This document shows, one piece after another, positions 56,541 through 64,000 of a stretch of DNA of 64,000 nucleotides (position 1 is its first letter; every line of letters begins with the position of its first letter). A program made the translations under genes and the position numbers. The stretch is taken from NCBI GenBank assembly GCA_963837105.1, contig CAWIMG010000002.1:28632-92631 (forward strand), in the 5' to 3' direction. Origin of the DNA: UBA9676 sp963837105. Lineage in GTDB: Bacteria > Actinomycetota > Actinomycetes > Streptosporangiales > Streptosporangiaceae. The notes beneath the pieces were generated by a model. That model did not search any database and was not told where the DNA came from. It saw only the letters and a program-made list of their open reading frames with translations.

Positions 56541-57200
56541 CTAGAACAGTCGGAGCGAGGCGTCGGCCGCGCCGCGCATTGTGTCATAGTCCAAGGTCAC
56601 GCAGCGGATGCCGCGGTCTTCGGCGAGAACTCGCGCTTGCGGCCGGATCTCCTGTGCGGCGAAAATCCCATGCACCGGGGCGAGCAGTGGATCGCGATTG
56701 AGCAATTCCAGGTAACGGGTGAGCTGTTCCACGCCGTCGATCTCGCCCCGCCGCTTGATCTCCACCGCTACCGCCGCCGCGGCCGCGTCCCGGCACATCA
56801 GGTTGACCGGCCCGATAGCGGTGGGGTACTCGCGCCGCACCAGCCGCCAGCCATCCCCGAGGATGTGCAGCTGGCTGGCCAGCAGTTCCTGCAGGTGCGC
56901 TTCCACCCCGTCCTTGACCAGGCCCGGATCAGCGCCCAGCTGGTGACTGGAGTCGTGCAGGATCTCCTCGATCGAGATCAGCAGCTCCTCGCCGCCCTTG
57001 CCGGTCACCCGCCAGCTCTGGGCCGACTCTTCCAGCCGGCACGGCGGCGACATCCAGTTCAGTGGCTTGTAGGAACCGCCGTCGGAGTGAACCAGCACCG
57101 AACCGTCCGCCTTGACGATCAGCAGCCGCACCGCCGGGGGCAGGTGCGCGGTGAGCCGGCCCACGTAGTCCACACTGCACCGGGCGATGACGAGCCGCAC
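56541..57200 (-). CDS. nucS: Mismatch-specific endonuclease NucS (EndoMS)
   Basis: Makes double-strand cuts at mismatches and replaces MutS/MutL repair in Actinobacteria. 219 residues: N-terminal dimer domain (VRLVIARCSVDYVGRLTAHL, VLVHSDGGSYKPLNWM), C-terminal RecB-like nuclease with EYPTAIGPVNLMCRD, VAVEIKRRGEIDGVEQLTRY. The last residues LRLF fit the beta-clamp binding tail. GTG 57200 is six bases after a TACAGT box (minus strand): leaderless. Confidence 0.95.
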   Translation of the reverse strand: MRLVIARCSVDYVGRLTAHLPPAVRLLIVKADGSVLVHSDGGSYKPLNWMSPPCRLEESAQSWRVTGKGGEELLISIEEILHDSSHQLGADPGLVKDGVEAHLQELLASQLHILGDGWRLVRREYPTAIGPVNLMCRDAAAAAVAVEIKRRGEIDGVEQLTRYLELLNRDPLLAPVHGIFAAQEIRPQARVLAEDRGIRCVTLDYDTMRGAADASLRLF

Positions 57201-57248
57201 GCGAGCACTGTAGCCGCCCGCGCTGCCACATGCCCTACAGTGACGGCC
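57201..57248. promoter_or_regulatory. Divergent leaderless promoters of nucS and its neighbour
   Basis: TACAGT at 57236-57241 (plus) lies seven bases before GTG 57249, and TACAGT at 57212-57207 (minus) lies six bases before GTG 57200. Both fit -10 boxes with transcription starting at the start codon. The two boxes sit in CTACAGTG on each strand. Confidence 0.6.
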
Positions 57249-57623
57249 GTGAGCCCACGCAAAGCCCGCCGGCTCCCGGCCGCCGTGCCCCGCAAACCGC
57301 GCGGCGGCCTGGCCCGGGCCAGGCCAGCGGGGCCGGACAGCCCGGCCGCGGACGGGGACCAGGACCCGCCCGCGCTCCAGCTCGGCCCCGATCGCACCGA
57401 AAGCGCGCCGGATGGGGACTGGGTGGTGCGGCTGGTGCCCGGGGCCGCGGCCACCAAGACCTACCGCTGCCCCGGCTGCGACCAGGAGATCACCCCGGGC
57501 ACGGCGCATGTGGTGGCCTGGCCGGCGCACACGCCCGGCCCGGCCGAGCGGCGCCACTGGCACAGCCCGTGCTGGCGGCTCCGGCTGCGCCGGCATACCC
57601 CGCCCCGCCGCGGGAGCAGGTGA
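57249..57623 (+). CDS. Small zinc-finger-like protein beside nucS
   Basis: 124 residues: basic Pro/Arg-rich start, then VRLVPGAAATKTYRCPGCDQ ... TPGTAHVVAWPA and RRHWHSPCW. CPGC plus HWHxxC looks like a zinc ribbon. Commonly annotated as ATP/GTP-binding protein in actinomycetes without good reason. Conserved opposite nucS; function unknown, possibly nucleic-acid binding. Confidence 0.8.
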   Translation: MSPRKARRLPAAVPRKPRGGLARARPAGPDSPAADGDQDPPALQLGPDRTESAPDGDWVVRLVPGAAATKTYRCPGCDQEITPGTAHVVAWPAHTPGPAERRHWHSPCWRLRLRRHTPPRRGSR

Positions 57624-57630
57624 GGCCCCG

Positions 57631-58344
57631 GTGGCCGAGATCCGGGCCAGCACGGTGCTGCCCGCCCGCAGGCAGCGGGTCACCATCCGCACCGCGGACG
57701 GCCTGTCGCTGGTGGGCGAACTGGCGCTGCCCGCTGATACCGCGCCGGTGGCCACCCTGATCTGCCTGCACCCGCTGCCGACCCACGGCGGCATGATGGA
57801 CAGCCATCTGCTGCGCAAGGCGTCCTACCGGCTGCCTGCCATGGCCAGCCTGGCGGTCCTGCGCTTCAACACCCGTGGCACCGGGTCGGAACAGGGGCGC
57901 AGCGACGGGGAGTTCGGCGGCGGCGAAGCGGAACGGCCGGACGTGGCCGCCGCCATCGCCTGGTGTGTGGCCGCTGGGCTGCCCCAGCTGTGGCTGCTCG
58001 GCTGGTCGTTCGGCAGCGAACTGGCGCTGCGCTGGGGCCTCGACCCGGCCGTGGCGGGCGCGATCCTGCTCTCGCCGCCGCTGCGCCGGGCCACCGACGC
58101 GGACCTGGACGCCTGGGCGGCGGCCGGCAAGCCACTGCTGGCGCTCATCCCGGGACTGGACGACTACCTGCGGCCGCCGGCGGCGGCGGCCCGGTTCGCC
58201 CGGGTACCACAGGCCGAACTGATCGCGGTGGACCGGGCCAAGCACCTGTGGGTGGGTGAGCCCTCGGTCCGTATTGTGCTGGGAGAGATCGTCCGCCGCG
58301 TCAACCCGGCGGCGTGGCCGCTCCCTACCGAGTGGAAGGACTGA
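57631..58344 (+). CDS. Alpha/beta hydrolase
   Basis: 237 residues. Nucleophile elbow LLGWSFGSELALRWG (GWSFG), oxyanion region LICLHPLPTHGGMMDSHLLR, acid in LIPGLDDYL and His in VDRAKHLWVGEP. Resembles dienelactone-hydrolase-like esterases; substrate unknown. It begins 7 bp after the zinc-finger gene and is followed 2 bp later by an SDR gene, so the three form one operon. Confidence 0.9.
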   Translation: MAEIRASTVLPARRQRVTIRTADGLSLVGELALPADTAPVATLICLHPLPTHGGMMDSHLLRKASYRLPAMASLAVLRFNTRGTGSEQGRSDGEFGGGEAERPDVAAAIAWCVAAGLPQLWLLGWSFGSELALRWGLDPAVAGAILLSPPLRRATDADLDAWAAAGKPLLALIPGLDDYLRPPAAAARFARVPQAELIAVDRAKHLWVGEPSVRIVLGEIVRRVNPAAWPLPTEWKD

Positions 58345-58346
58345 CG

Positions 58347-59111
58347 GTGACCCCCTTCGACCTGACCGGAAAGAAAGCGTTCGTCACAGGCGCGTCCCGG
58401 GGCATCGGGCAGGCCATCGCGGTCGCCCTCGCCCAGGCGGGTGCCGATCTGGCGCTGGTGGCGCGGAGCGAGGAAGGCCTGGCGGAAACCGCCAAGCAGG
58501 TCACCGGATGCGGCCGGGAGGCGGTGGTCATCCCGGCCGACGTCACCACCCAGGAGGCGGTGGAGGCGGCCGTGGCCAGTGCCATCGACGCGCTCGGGCA
58601 GCTGGACATCATCGTGAACAACGCCGGCGGCTCCAACTTCGCGGTGCCGTTCCTGGACCTGCGGCTGTCGGGCTGGCACAAGCTGATCCGGCTCAACCTC
58701 GACTCGGCCATGTACGTCTGCCACGCGGCCGGCCCGCACCTGGTCAGCCGGGGCAGCGGCTCGGTCATCAATGTCGCCTCGGTTGCGGGCCTGGTCGGTG
58801 CCCCGTTCCTGTCCCCCTACGGAGCCGCCAAGGCGGGCGTCGTCTCGCTCACCAAGTCGCTGGCGGTGGAGTGGGCGGCGCTAGGGGTCCGGGTTAATGC
58901 CCTGTGCCCGGGCTGGACCGCGACCGACCTGAACCGGAACCTGTGGGAGGACGAGGAGGCCGGGAAGGCCACCGTGGCCAGCGTGCCGATGCAGCGCTGG
59001 GGCAGGCCGGAGGAGATGACCGGTGCCGCCGTCTTCCTCGCCAGCGACGCTTCCTCCTATATGACTGGCCAGGTGCTGGTCGTCGACGGCGGCCAGACCG
59101 CGCTGGCCTAG
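58347..59111 (+). CDS. Short-chain dehydrogenase/reductase
   Basis: 254 residues, classical SDR. Cofactor motif FVTGASRGIGQAIAVALAQA, VNNAGGSNF, catalytic Ser and Tyr-x-x-x-Lys in NVASVAGLVGAPFLSPYGAA-KAG, and C-terminal SDASSYMTGQVLVVDGG. The acidic VARSEEG suggests NADP or mixed use. Possibly 3-oxoacyl or sugar alcohol oxidation; substrate unknown. Confidence 0.93.
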   Translation: MTPFDLTGKKAFVTGASRGIGQAIAVALAQAGADLALVARSEEGLAETAKQVTGCGREAVVIPADVTTQEAVEAAVASAIDALGQLDIIVNNAGGSNFAVPFLDLRLSGWHKLIRLNLDSAMYVCHAAGPHLVSRGSGSVINVASVAGLVGAPFLSPYGAAKAGVVSLTKSLAVEWAALGVRVNALCPGWTATDLNRNLWEDEEAGKATVASVPMQRWGRPEEMTGAAVFLASDASSYMTGQVLVVDGGQTALA

Positions 59112-59147
59112 CGGCCAGATCCCGGCACGGGTAGCCGGAAAATGACG

Positions 59148-59174
59148 GTGGGCCGGCGCAGCGCGCCGGCCCAC
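59148..59174. terminator. Bidirectional hairpin terminator
   Basis: GTGGGCCGGCGC (59148-59159) pairs perfectly with GCGCCGGCCCAC (59163-59174) around AGC, between the convergent SDR and coiled-coil genes. Confidence 0.85.
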
Positions 59175-59187
59175 CTCGATCAGGTGG

Positions 59188-60552
59188 CTACTCGGTCCAC
59201 CATTCGTCGTCGCCCGACTTGGCGGCCGCCTTGGCCGGGACCGGCTGCTTGGCGGTCTCCGGTGCGTCCGCGGCAGCCGGCGGCGCTGGCGCTGGCGCTG
59301 GCTGGGCCGGCGCGGCTTGCTGGGCGGGCACCACCGCCTTCGGCGCGGCCGCCTGGGCGGGCGCCACCGCCCGGGTCGCGCCCTGGGCCGGCTTGAGCGC
59401 ATCGGCCAGGCCCGGCATCTGGGTCCCGAGCAGCTGGCTGATCTGGGCCAGGTGGGTGGAGATGCTTTCCTTCTGCTTGGTCAGCTCGTCCACTTCCCGC
59501 TGGGCCGCGGCCCGGTGCCGCTCGATCTCCGACTTGGTGTCGGCCAGCTGCTGGTCGGCCTGGGCCTTGGCCTGCGCCACGATCTGGTCGGCGTTCTTCT
59601 TGGCGTTCGTGACCAGCTGCTTGGAGTGCTGATCGGCCTCCCGCCGGGTCTGCTCGGCCTGGGCGCTGGCCTTGGCGGCCCGCTGCTCGGCGGAGGCGGC
59701 CCGCTGCTCGGCCTCGGTGACCAGCTTCTGGGTGGCTGCCTGGGCCGCGGCCAGCCGTTCTGCCTCCTGCCGCTCGGATTCCTCCCGGCGGGACGCCAGC
59801 TGGATCTCGAACTCGGCCTCAGCCTGGGCGCGCTGTGCCTCGCTCTCCTCCAGGATGCGCTGCGCCTGGCTGCGCATCTCGTCCGCCTGCCGCTTGGAGG
59901 TGGTCAGGATCTCGTCCCGCTCCCGCTTCGCGGACGCCTTCAGCTGGGCGGCTTCGCGCTCGGTGGTGGTCCGCAGCTTGGCGATGTCACGCTCGACCGC
60001 GGCGCGCTTCTCGGCCACCTCGTGGTCGGCGGTCGCGCGCAGCTTCGCGACCTCCCGCTCGGTGGTCGAGGTCAGCTCCTCGGCCTCACGGCGGGCGCTG
60101 GTGCGGATCGCATCCGCGTCCCGCTCGGCCGAGCCGCGCTGGTCGTCTGTTTCCCGCTTGGCGACGGCCCGCAGCTCGGCGACCTCGTTCTCGGCCGAGG
60201 CCCGCAACTCCGCCGCGTCCACCTTGGCCGCGGCGGCCAGTTCGTTCGCCGCCGACCTGGACTCACCGACGATCTCGGTGGCCTGCTCCTCGGCGAGCCG
60301 GAGCAGCTGCTCGATGCGCGACCCGAGCCCGGAATAGGTCGGCCGCTCCTGTTCCCGGAGCTGCCGGTGTGCGTCGGACAGTTCCTGCTGGAGTGCCTGG
60401 ACCTGGTCCCGGTGCTGACGGATTTCGGCGTCGAGCTGCTTGAGTACCTTGTCAACTTCGTGCTGGTCGTACCCACGCATCACCCTCGGGAAGTCGCGGG
60501 CTGGTGCGTCTTCGAAGAAGTTGCTCAGCTGGGTATCAATTTCAGGCTGCAT
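59188..60552 (-). CDS. FilP/Scy-type DivIVA-like coiled-coil protein
   Basis: 454 residues. The N-terminal DivIVA-like segment FPRVMRGYDQHEVDKVLKQL is followed by an almost unbroken coiled coil (residues ~50-370) of Ala, Glu, Arg and Gln with ~50-residue repeats such as AKREREILTTSKRQADEM. The last ~80 residues are Ala/Pro-rich and end DDEWWTE. Same neighbourhood as Streptomyces filP/scy (next to epimerase, thiolase and meaB), which organise polar growth. A cytoskeletal role in tip growth is inferred. Confidence 0.88.
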   Translation of the reverse strand: MQPEIDTQLSNFFEDAPARDFPRVMRGYDQHEVDKVLKQLDAEIRQHRDQVQALQQELSDAHRQLREQERPTYSGLGSRIEQLLRLAEEQATEIVGESRSAANELAAAAKVDAAELRASAENEVAELRAVAKRETDDQRGSAERDADAIRTSARREAEELTSTTEREVAKLRATADHEVAEKRAAVERDIAKLRTTTEREAAQLKASAKRERDEILTTSKRQADEMRSQAQRILEESEAQRAQAEAEFEIQLASRREESERQEAERLAAAQAATQKLVTEAEQRAASAEQRAAKASAQAEQTRREADQHSKQLVTNAKKNADQIVAQAKAQADQQLADTKSEIERHRAAAQREVDELTKQKESISTHLAQISQLLGTQMPGLADALKPAQGATRAVAPAQAAAPKAVVPAQQAAPAQPAPAPAPPAAADAPETAKQPVPAKAAAKSGDDEWWTE

Positions 60553-60664
60553 CTGGCGTAATCCTGGCTGGGTCGGGGGGGGTGGCATGCGGGGTGCGGG
60601 CGAGCCGCGTGCGCCGCGCCGGTGGCCAGGGAGCGTACTTGTCCTGCATTCAGCCAGCCGGCCC

Positions 60665-60681
60665 AGCGGTTACTAACCGCT
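60665..60681. promoter_or_regulatory. Perfect 17-bp palindrome
   Basis: AGCGGTTACTAACCGCT has 8-bp perfect arms around one central base. It lies 113 bp before the coiled-coil start and 90 bp after the epimerase stop, both minus strand. An operator for a dimeric repressor, or a small terminator, would fit. Confidence 0.5.
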
Positions 60682-60770
60682 CTCGCCCGATGCCAGGCAG
60701 CGTACTCCTCCGGCAGCCGTGATTGCGGCAGCTTCGGCCTTCCCGGACACCGAGATCCTGGGCCAGCCGC

Positions 60771-61208
60771 CTACCCCGGCAGCACGGCTGAATCAGCGGC
60801 CTGAACCAGTTCGGTGAGCACCCCGCCGACGTCGCCCGGATGCAGGAATGCGATGGCCGCCCCCATCGAGCCATGCCGGGGCCGGGCGTCCAGCAGCCGG
60901 ATGCCGCGGCCGCCGATGGCAGCCAGCGCGGCGGTGATATCCGTCACGCCGTAGCCGATGTGATGGACCCCTTCGCCCCGGCGGGCCAGGAACCGGCCGA
61001 CCGGCGTGTCCGGCCCGAGCGGCTCCAGCAGCTGGATCCAGGACGCGCCGCCCGGCGCGGCGGAGACCCGCAGCATCGCCTCGGCGACCCCTTGCTCCTC
61101 GTTCACCTCCCGGCTGACCACCGTGAGGTCGAAGACCTCCTGGTAGAAGGCGATCTTGGCGGTGAGATCGTGACAGGCGATCCCGATGTGGTCGATCCGG
61201 TCCAGCAC
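60771..61208 (-). CDS. mce: Methylmalonyl-CoA epimerase
   Basis: Interconverts R and S methylmalonyl-CoA. 145 residues, two VOC modules: IDHIGIACHDLTAKIAFYQE with His, LDLTVVSREV-like, and GVHHIGYGVTDITAAL with the second His; Glu in ILTELVQ-type end (GVLTELVQAA). GTG 61208 follows GAGGGGG. Divergent from the thiolase gene, with which it forms a conserved pair. Confidence 0.93.
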   Translation of the reverse strand: MLDRIDHIGIACHDLTAKIAFYQEVFDLTVVSREVNEEQGVAEAMLRVSAAPGGASWIQLLEPLGPDTPVGRFLARRGEGVHHIGYGVTDITAALAAIGGRGIRLLDARPRHGSMGAAIAFLHPGDVGGVLTELVQAADSAVLPG

Positions 61209-61297
61209 CGCTGCCCCCTCGCTGATCAGGTAGACCTGGGTATCGTGGCAGAGTCCCCGCCGGGCCAGCACGCGGCGGGCGGTGGAAGGAGGAGACC

Positions 61298-62497
61298 ATG
61301 CCGGAGGCCGTCATCACCGGCGGGGCCCGGACGGCGTTCGGGCGGCTGCTCGGCTCGCTGGCCGACTTCACCGCGGCCGACCTGGGCGGCGTGGTCATCA
61401 GGGCGGCGCTGGAGCGCTCCGGCCTGTCCGGCGCCGACGCCGAGTACGTCATCATGGGCCAGGTGCTGCAGGCTGGTGCGGGCCAGATCCCGGCCCGGCA
61501 GGCCGCGGTCGCGGCCGGCATCCCGATGACGGTCCCCGCGCTCACTATCAACAAGGTATGCCTGTCCGGGCTGGACGCGATCGCGCTCGCCGCCCAGTAC
61601 GTACGTGCGGGCGAGTTCGGCATCGTGGTGGCGGGCGGCATGGAGTCGATGACCCGGGCCCCGCACCTGCTGCCGGGTGCCCGGGCCGGGCACCGGTACG
61701 GCGCCATGGAACTGCTCGACGCGATGGCGGTGGACGGCCTCACCGACCCGTTCGATCACCTGCCGATGGGCGAGCTGACCGACCGGCACAACGCCCGTCT
61801 CGGCATCGGCCGGGCGGAGCAGGACGAGTTCGCCGCACGGTCACACCAGCTGGCCGCTGCCGCGATCAAGGACGGGCTGCTGGCGGCCGAGATCGCCGCG
61901 GTGGACGTGCCGCAGCGGCGCGGCGACCCGGTCCGGTTCGACACCGACGAGGGGGTCCGGGCCGACACCACGGCGCAGGCCCTGGGCCGGCTCCGGCCTG
62001 CGTTCGGCGCCGACGGCACCATCACGGCCGGTTCCGCGTCGCAGATCTCCGACGGCGCCTGTGCGGTGGTGGTGATGTCCGCCGACCTGGCGGCCGCCCG
62101 CGGGATAGAGGTGCTGGCCGAGGTGGGTGCGCACGGGAACGTGGCCGGGCCGGACAACTCCCTGCAGTCCCAGCCGTCCCGGGCCATCGGCCACGCGCTG
62201 GGCAAGGCGGGGCTGACGGTTGCCGACCTGGACCTGATCGAGATCAACGAGGCGTTCGCGTCGGTGGCCGTGCAGTCCATCCGTGACCTGGGCGTGCCGG
62301 AAGACAAGGTCAATGTGAACGGCGGTGCCATCGCCCTCGGCCATCCGATCGGCGCCTCCGGCGCCCGGATCGCCTTGCACCTGGCCTGCGAGCTGCGGCG
62401 TCGCGGTGGCGGGCTGGGCGCGGCGGCCCTGTGCGGGGGTGGCGGGCAGGGCAGCGCGCTGCTGCTGCGGGTGCCCGCCGCGGCCGGGCGTGGCTGA
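61298..62497 (+). CDS. Acetyl-CoA acetyltransferase (thiolase)
   Basis: 399 residues. Acyl Cys88 (TINKVCLSGLDAIALA), VVAGGMESMTRAPHLL, NVNGGAIALGHPIGASGARI (His) and LCGGGGQGSALLL (second Cys). Degrades or makes acetoacetyl-CoA. ATG after GGAAGGAGG. The start of the meaB gene overlaps its end by 8 bp. Confidence 0.95.
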   Translation: MPEAVITGGARTAFGRLLGSLADFTAADLGGVVIRAALERSGLSGADAEYVIMGQVLQAGAGQIPARQAAVAAGIPMTVPALTINKVCLSGLDAIALAAQYVRAGEFGIVVAGGMESMTRAPHLLPGARAGHRYGAMELLDAMAVDGLTDPFDHLPMGELTDRHNARLGIGRAEQDEFAARSHQLAAAAIKDGLLAAEIAAVDVPQRRGDPVRFDTDEGVRADTTAQALGRLRPAFGADGTITAGSASQISDGACAVVVMSADLAAARGIEVLAEVGAHGNVAGPDNSLQSQPSRAIGHALGKAGLTVADLDLIEINEAFASVAVQSIRDLGVPEDKVNVNGGAIALGHPIGASGARIALHLACELRRRGGGLGAAALCGGGGQGSALLLRVPAAAGRG

Positions 62498-63452
62498 CCC
62501 CGCGGCACCCACGCCGGCCGGGGATCCCCGGGCCCTGGCCGGGGACCCGCGGGCGCTGGCCCGGCTGGTCTCGCTGGCCGAGAACGGCGCACCCGGCCTC
62601 CGCCCGGTCATGCGGTCGCTCGCGCCGTTCACCGGCCAGGCCTGGGTGATCGGGCTCACCGGGCCACCCGGAGTCGGCAAGTCCACCGTGACCGGGGCGC
62701 TGGTGACCGCGTTCCGGCAGCGCGGGCCACGGGTGGCCGTGCTCGCGGTCGATCCCACCTCCCCCTTCACCGGCGGCGCGCTGCTGGGGGACCGGGTGCG
62801 GATGCAGGGGCACGCCACCGATCCGGGTGTCTTCATCCGGTCCATGGCCACCCGGGGTCACCTGGGCGGGCTGGCGGCGGCGGCACCGGCAGCCCTGCGG
62901 ATCCTGGACGCGGCCGGCTTCGGGGTGATCCTGGTCGAGACCGTCGGGGTCGGGCAGGCCGAAGTGGAGATCGCCGGGCTGGACGACACCACGCTGGTGC
63001 TGGCCGCGCCCGGGGCCGGGGACGCCATCCAGGCGGCCAAGGCGGGCATCCTGGAGGTGGCGGACATCTTCGTGGTCAACAAGAGCGACCAGCCCGGTGC
63101 CCAGGAAGTGGTCCGCGACCTGCGCACGATGACCGCCATGGCGCGGCGCGGCGAGGGGGACTGGAAGCCGCCGATCGTGACCACCGTCGCCACCACTGGC
63201 GAGGGCATCGCCGACCTCGCCGCCCGGCTGGACGCGCACCGGTCCTGGCTGGCCGCCTCCGGTGAGGGGGACCGGCGGCGGCTGGCCCGGGCCCGGGCCG
63301 AGATCACCGCCCTGGCGGTGGCCGCGCTGGCGCAGCGGGCGGGTGGCCTGCCCGGCGGCGCCGGGCTGGACGCGCTGGCGGCCAGGGTGGCCGCGGGCGA
63401 ACTCGATCCCTATTCGGCCGCCGACGAACTGGTCGCCGCCGCATCGGTGTAG
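62490..63452 (+). CDS. meaB: Methylmalonyl-CoA mutase-associated GTPase MeaB
   Basis: Protects and reloads adenosylcobalamin-dependent methylmalonyl-CoA mutase. 320 residues, G3E-family GTPase: Walker A GLTGPPGVGKSTVTGALVTA (residues ~55-75), VDPTSPFTGGALLGDRVRM, DPGVFIRSMATRGHLGGLA, VETVGVGQAEVEIA (switch) and VVNKSDQPGA (NKxD). The mutase itself is not in the window. Overlaps the thiolase end. Confidence 0.95.
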   Translation: MADPAAPTPAGDPRALAGDPRALARLVSLAENGAPGLRPVMRSLAPFTGQAWVIGLTGPPGVGKSTVTGALVTAFRQRGPRVAVLAVDPTSPFTGGALLGDRVRMQGHATDPGVFIRSMATRGHLGGLAAAAPAALRILDAAGFGVILVETVGVGQAEVEIAGLDDTTLVLAAPGAGDAIQAAKAGILEVADIFVVNKSDQPGAQEVVRDLRTMTAMARRGEGDWKPPIVTTVATTGEGIADLAARLDAHRSWLAASGEGDRRRLARARAEITALAVAALAQRAGGLPGGAGLDALAARVAAGELDPYSAADELVAAASV

Positions 63453-63607
63453 CGGCTGGCGCGGCGGGCAGCCGCCAATGCCGGCATTCCGGTGGCGGCC
63501 GGCCCCCCAGCGGAGGACAGTCAGTGCCGGGATCGTCCGCGCTGGGAACCCACCGTGGCCGGGGTGCGTCAGATGCGTGTCACGGTGAGCTGACCGGAGG
63601 TGCGCCC

Positions 63608-64000
63608 ATGGCAGCACGACAAGTACCTGTCCTGGCAGGATCGGCCAGTGCGCTGGCCGCGGTGGTACTCGCCTTGGCCGGCTGCGCGGCCACCGGCCAC
63701 CCGGCTGCGGCCACCGTGCCACGGCCAGCCAGCCAGAAAGCGGCAGCCGGCCAGGCCCGCAGACGGCCGCCCGATCCGCGACCGCGGCACGGCTGGCGTC
63801 CCCACTGCTCAAGTGTGCTGACCCCCTAGCCCCCGGCCATTCCCTGGGCAGCGCGGGCGGTGTCCGGGCGGCTGCCGGCCCGGACACACGGGTAGCGGCC
63901 CGGGGTGGCAGCGCCTCACCCATCCCGCTGGCAACAGCCGGCCGGGTAACGGTGCGGCAGGTGGGCGTGGTTAACCTCAGCCAGCCGGGCCTGGTGGTGC
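63608..64000 (+). CDS. Lipoprotein, partial, with probable frameshift
   Basis: ATG 63608 after GGAGG begins a signal peptide (MAARQVPVLAGSASALAAVV-LALAG) with lipobox LAGC. This frame ends at 63829 with an unlikely Arg/Pro-rich tail. From about 63715 another frame (ATASQPESGSRPGPQTAARS ... LLKCADPLAPGHSLG) stays open to the window end and looks better, so an indel near 63715-63740 is suspected. Family not recognised; cut by the window edge. Confidence 0.55.

Noticed and set aside
59317..60561. 414-codon plus-strand frame opposite the coiled-coil gene
   Set aside because: The Leu/Gly periodicity mirrors the Ala/Glu/Arg repeat of the coiled coil on the other strand.

Overview
The window is very GC-rich, uses many GTG and TTG starts, and has short GTGA or ATGA overlaps between genes. 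The order lysA-hom-thrC-thrB-rho-rpmE-prfA-prmC-tsaC-wecA-like-atpIBEFHAGDC, followed by nucS, a FilP/Scy-type coiled-coil gene, methylmalonyl-CoA epimerase, thiolase and meaB, is typical of filamentous Actinobacteria. A Streptosporangiales-like or related actinomycete is my best guess; the exact order cannot be fixed from the sequence alone.

The window has two halves. From 1 to about 26,250 it is accessory DNA that ends at a tRNA-Arg(CCG) gene (26175-26246, minus strand). The 3' half of this tRNA plus about 200 bp beyond it recurs as direct repeats at about 1458-1726 and 23553-23871. This splits the region into a roughly 22-kb module and a 2.4-kb module, as expected for serial integration at one tRNA. 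No integrase gene remains. The 2.4-kb module holds a vapBC toxin-antitoxin pair and an IS21 remnant.

Inside the 22-kb module, 1946-9558 is a graveyard: IS256 transposase, a protein of unknown function, a GAP-family membrane protein, aquaporin, DUF2252 protein, carboxymuconolactone decarboxylase and a large LuxR regulator all carry frameshifts or truncations. From 9677 rightwards most genes are intact: DUF7144 membrane protein, a Cys-type arylsulfatase (one frameshift), DUF1269 protein, HAD phosphatase and an anaerobic-type radical SAM sulfatase maturase with a SEC-C tail. Then come DUF389 and GAP membrane proteins, GNAT, SnoaL-like and SHOCT proteins, a PRMT-like methyltransferase, an AraC regulator, an Rv1733c-like protein and a second DUF7144 gene. 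The two DUF7144 loci, each with LuxR helix-turn-helix remains upstream and Rv1733c-like DNA downstream, form an inverted duplication. A 20-bp motif lies 87-88 bp before both DUF7144 starts and 50 bp before the decarboxylase gene, so these cargo genes may share a regulator.

From 26,374 to the end the window is core chromosome. It encodes a response regulator; aspartate-family amino acid synthesis; transcription termination and translation factors; a polyprenyl-phosphate sugar-phosphate transferase; and the whole F-type ATP synthase operon, preceded by a very good Rex-type redox operator. After these come cobalamin adenosylation, a GMC oxidoreductase, an MFS exporter fused to a MarR-like domain, an aldehyde dehydrogenase, a reductase-deaminase fusion, a CbiX-like chelatase, the NucS mismatch endonuclease, a polar-growth coiled-coil protein and a propionate/methylmalonyl-CoA group. 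Several strong hairpin terminators separate these units.
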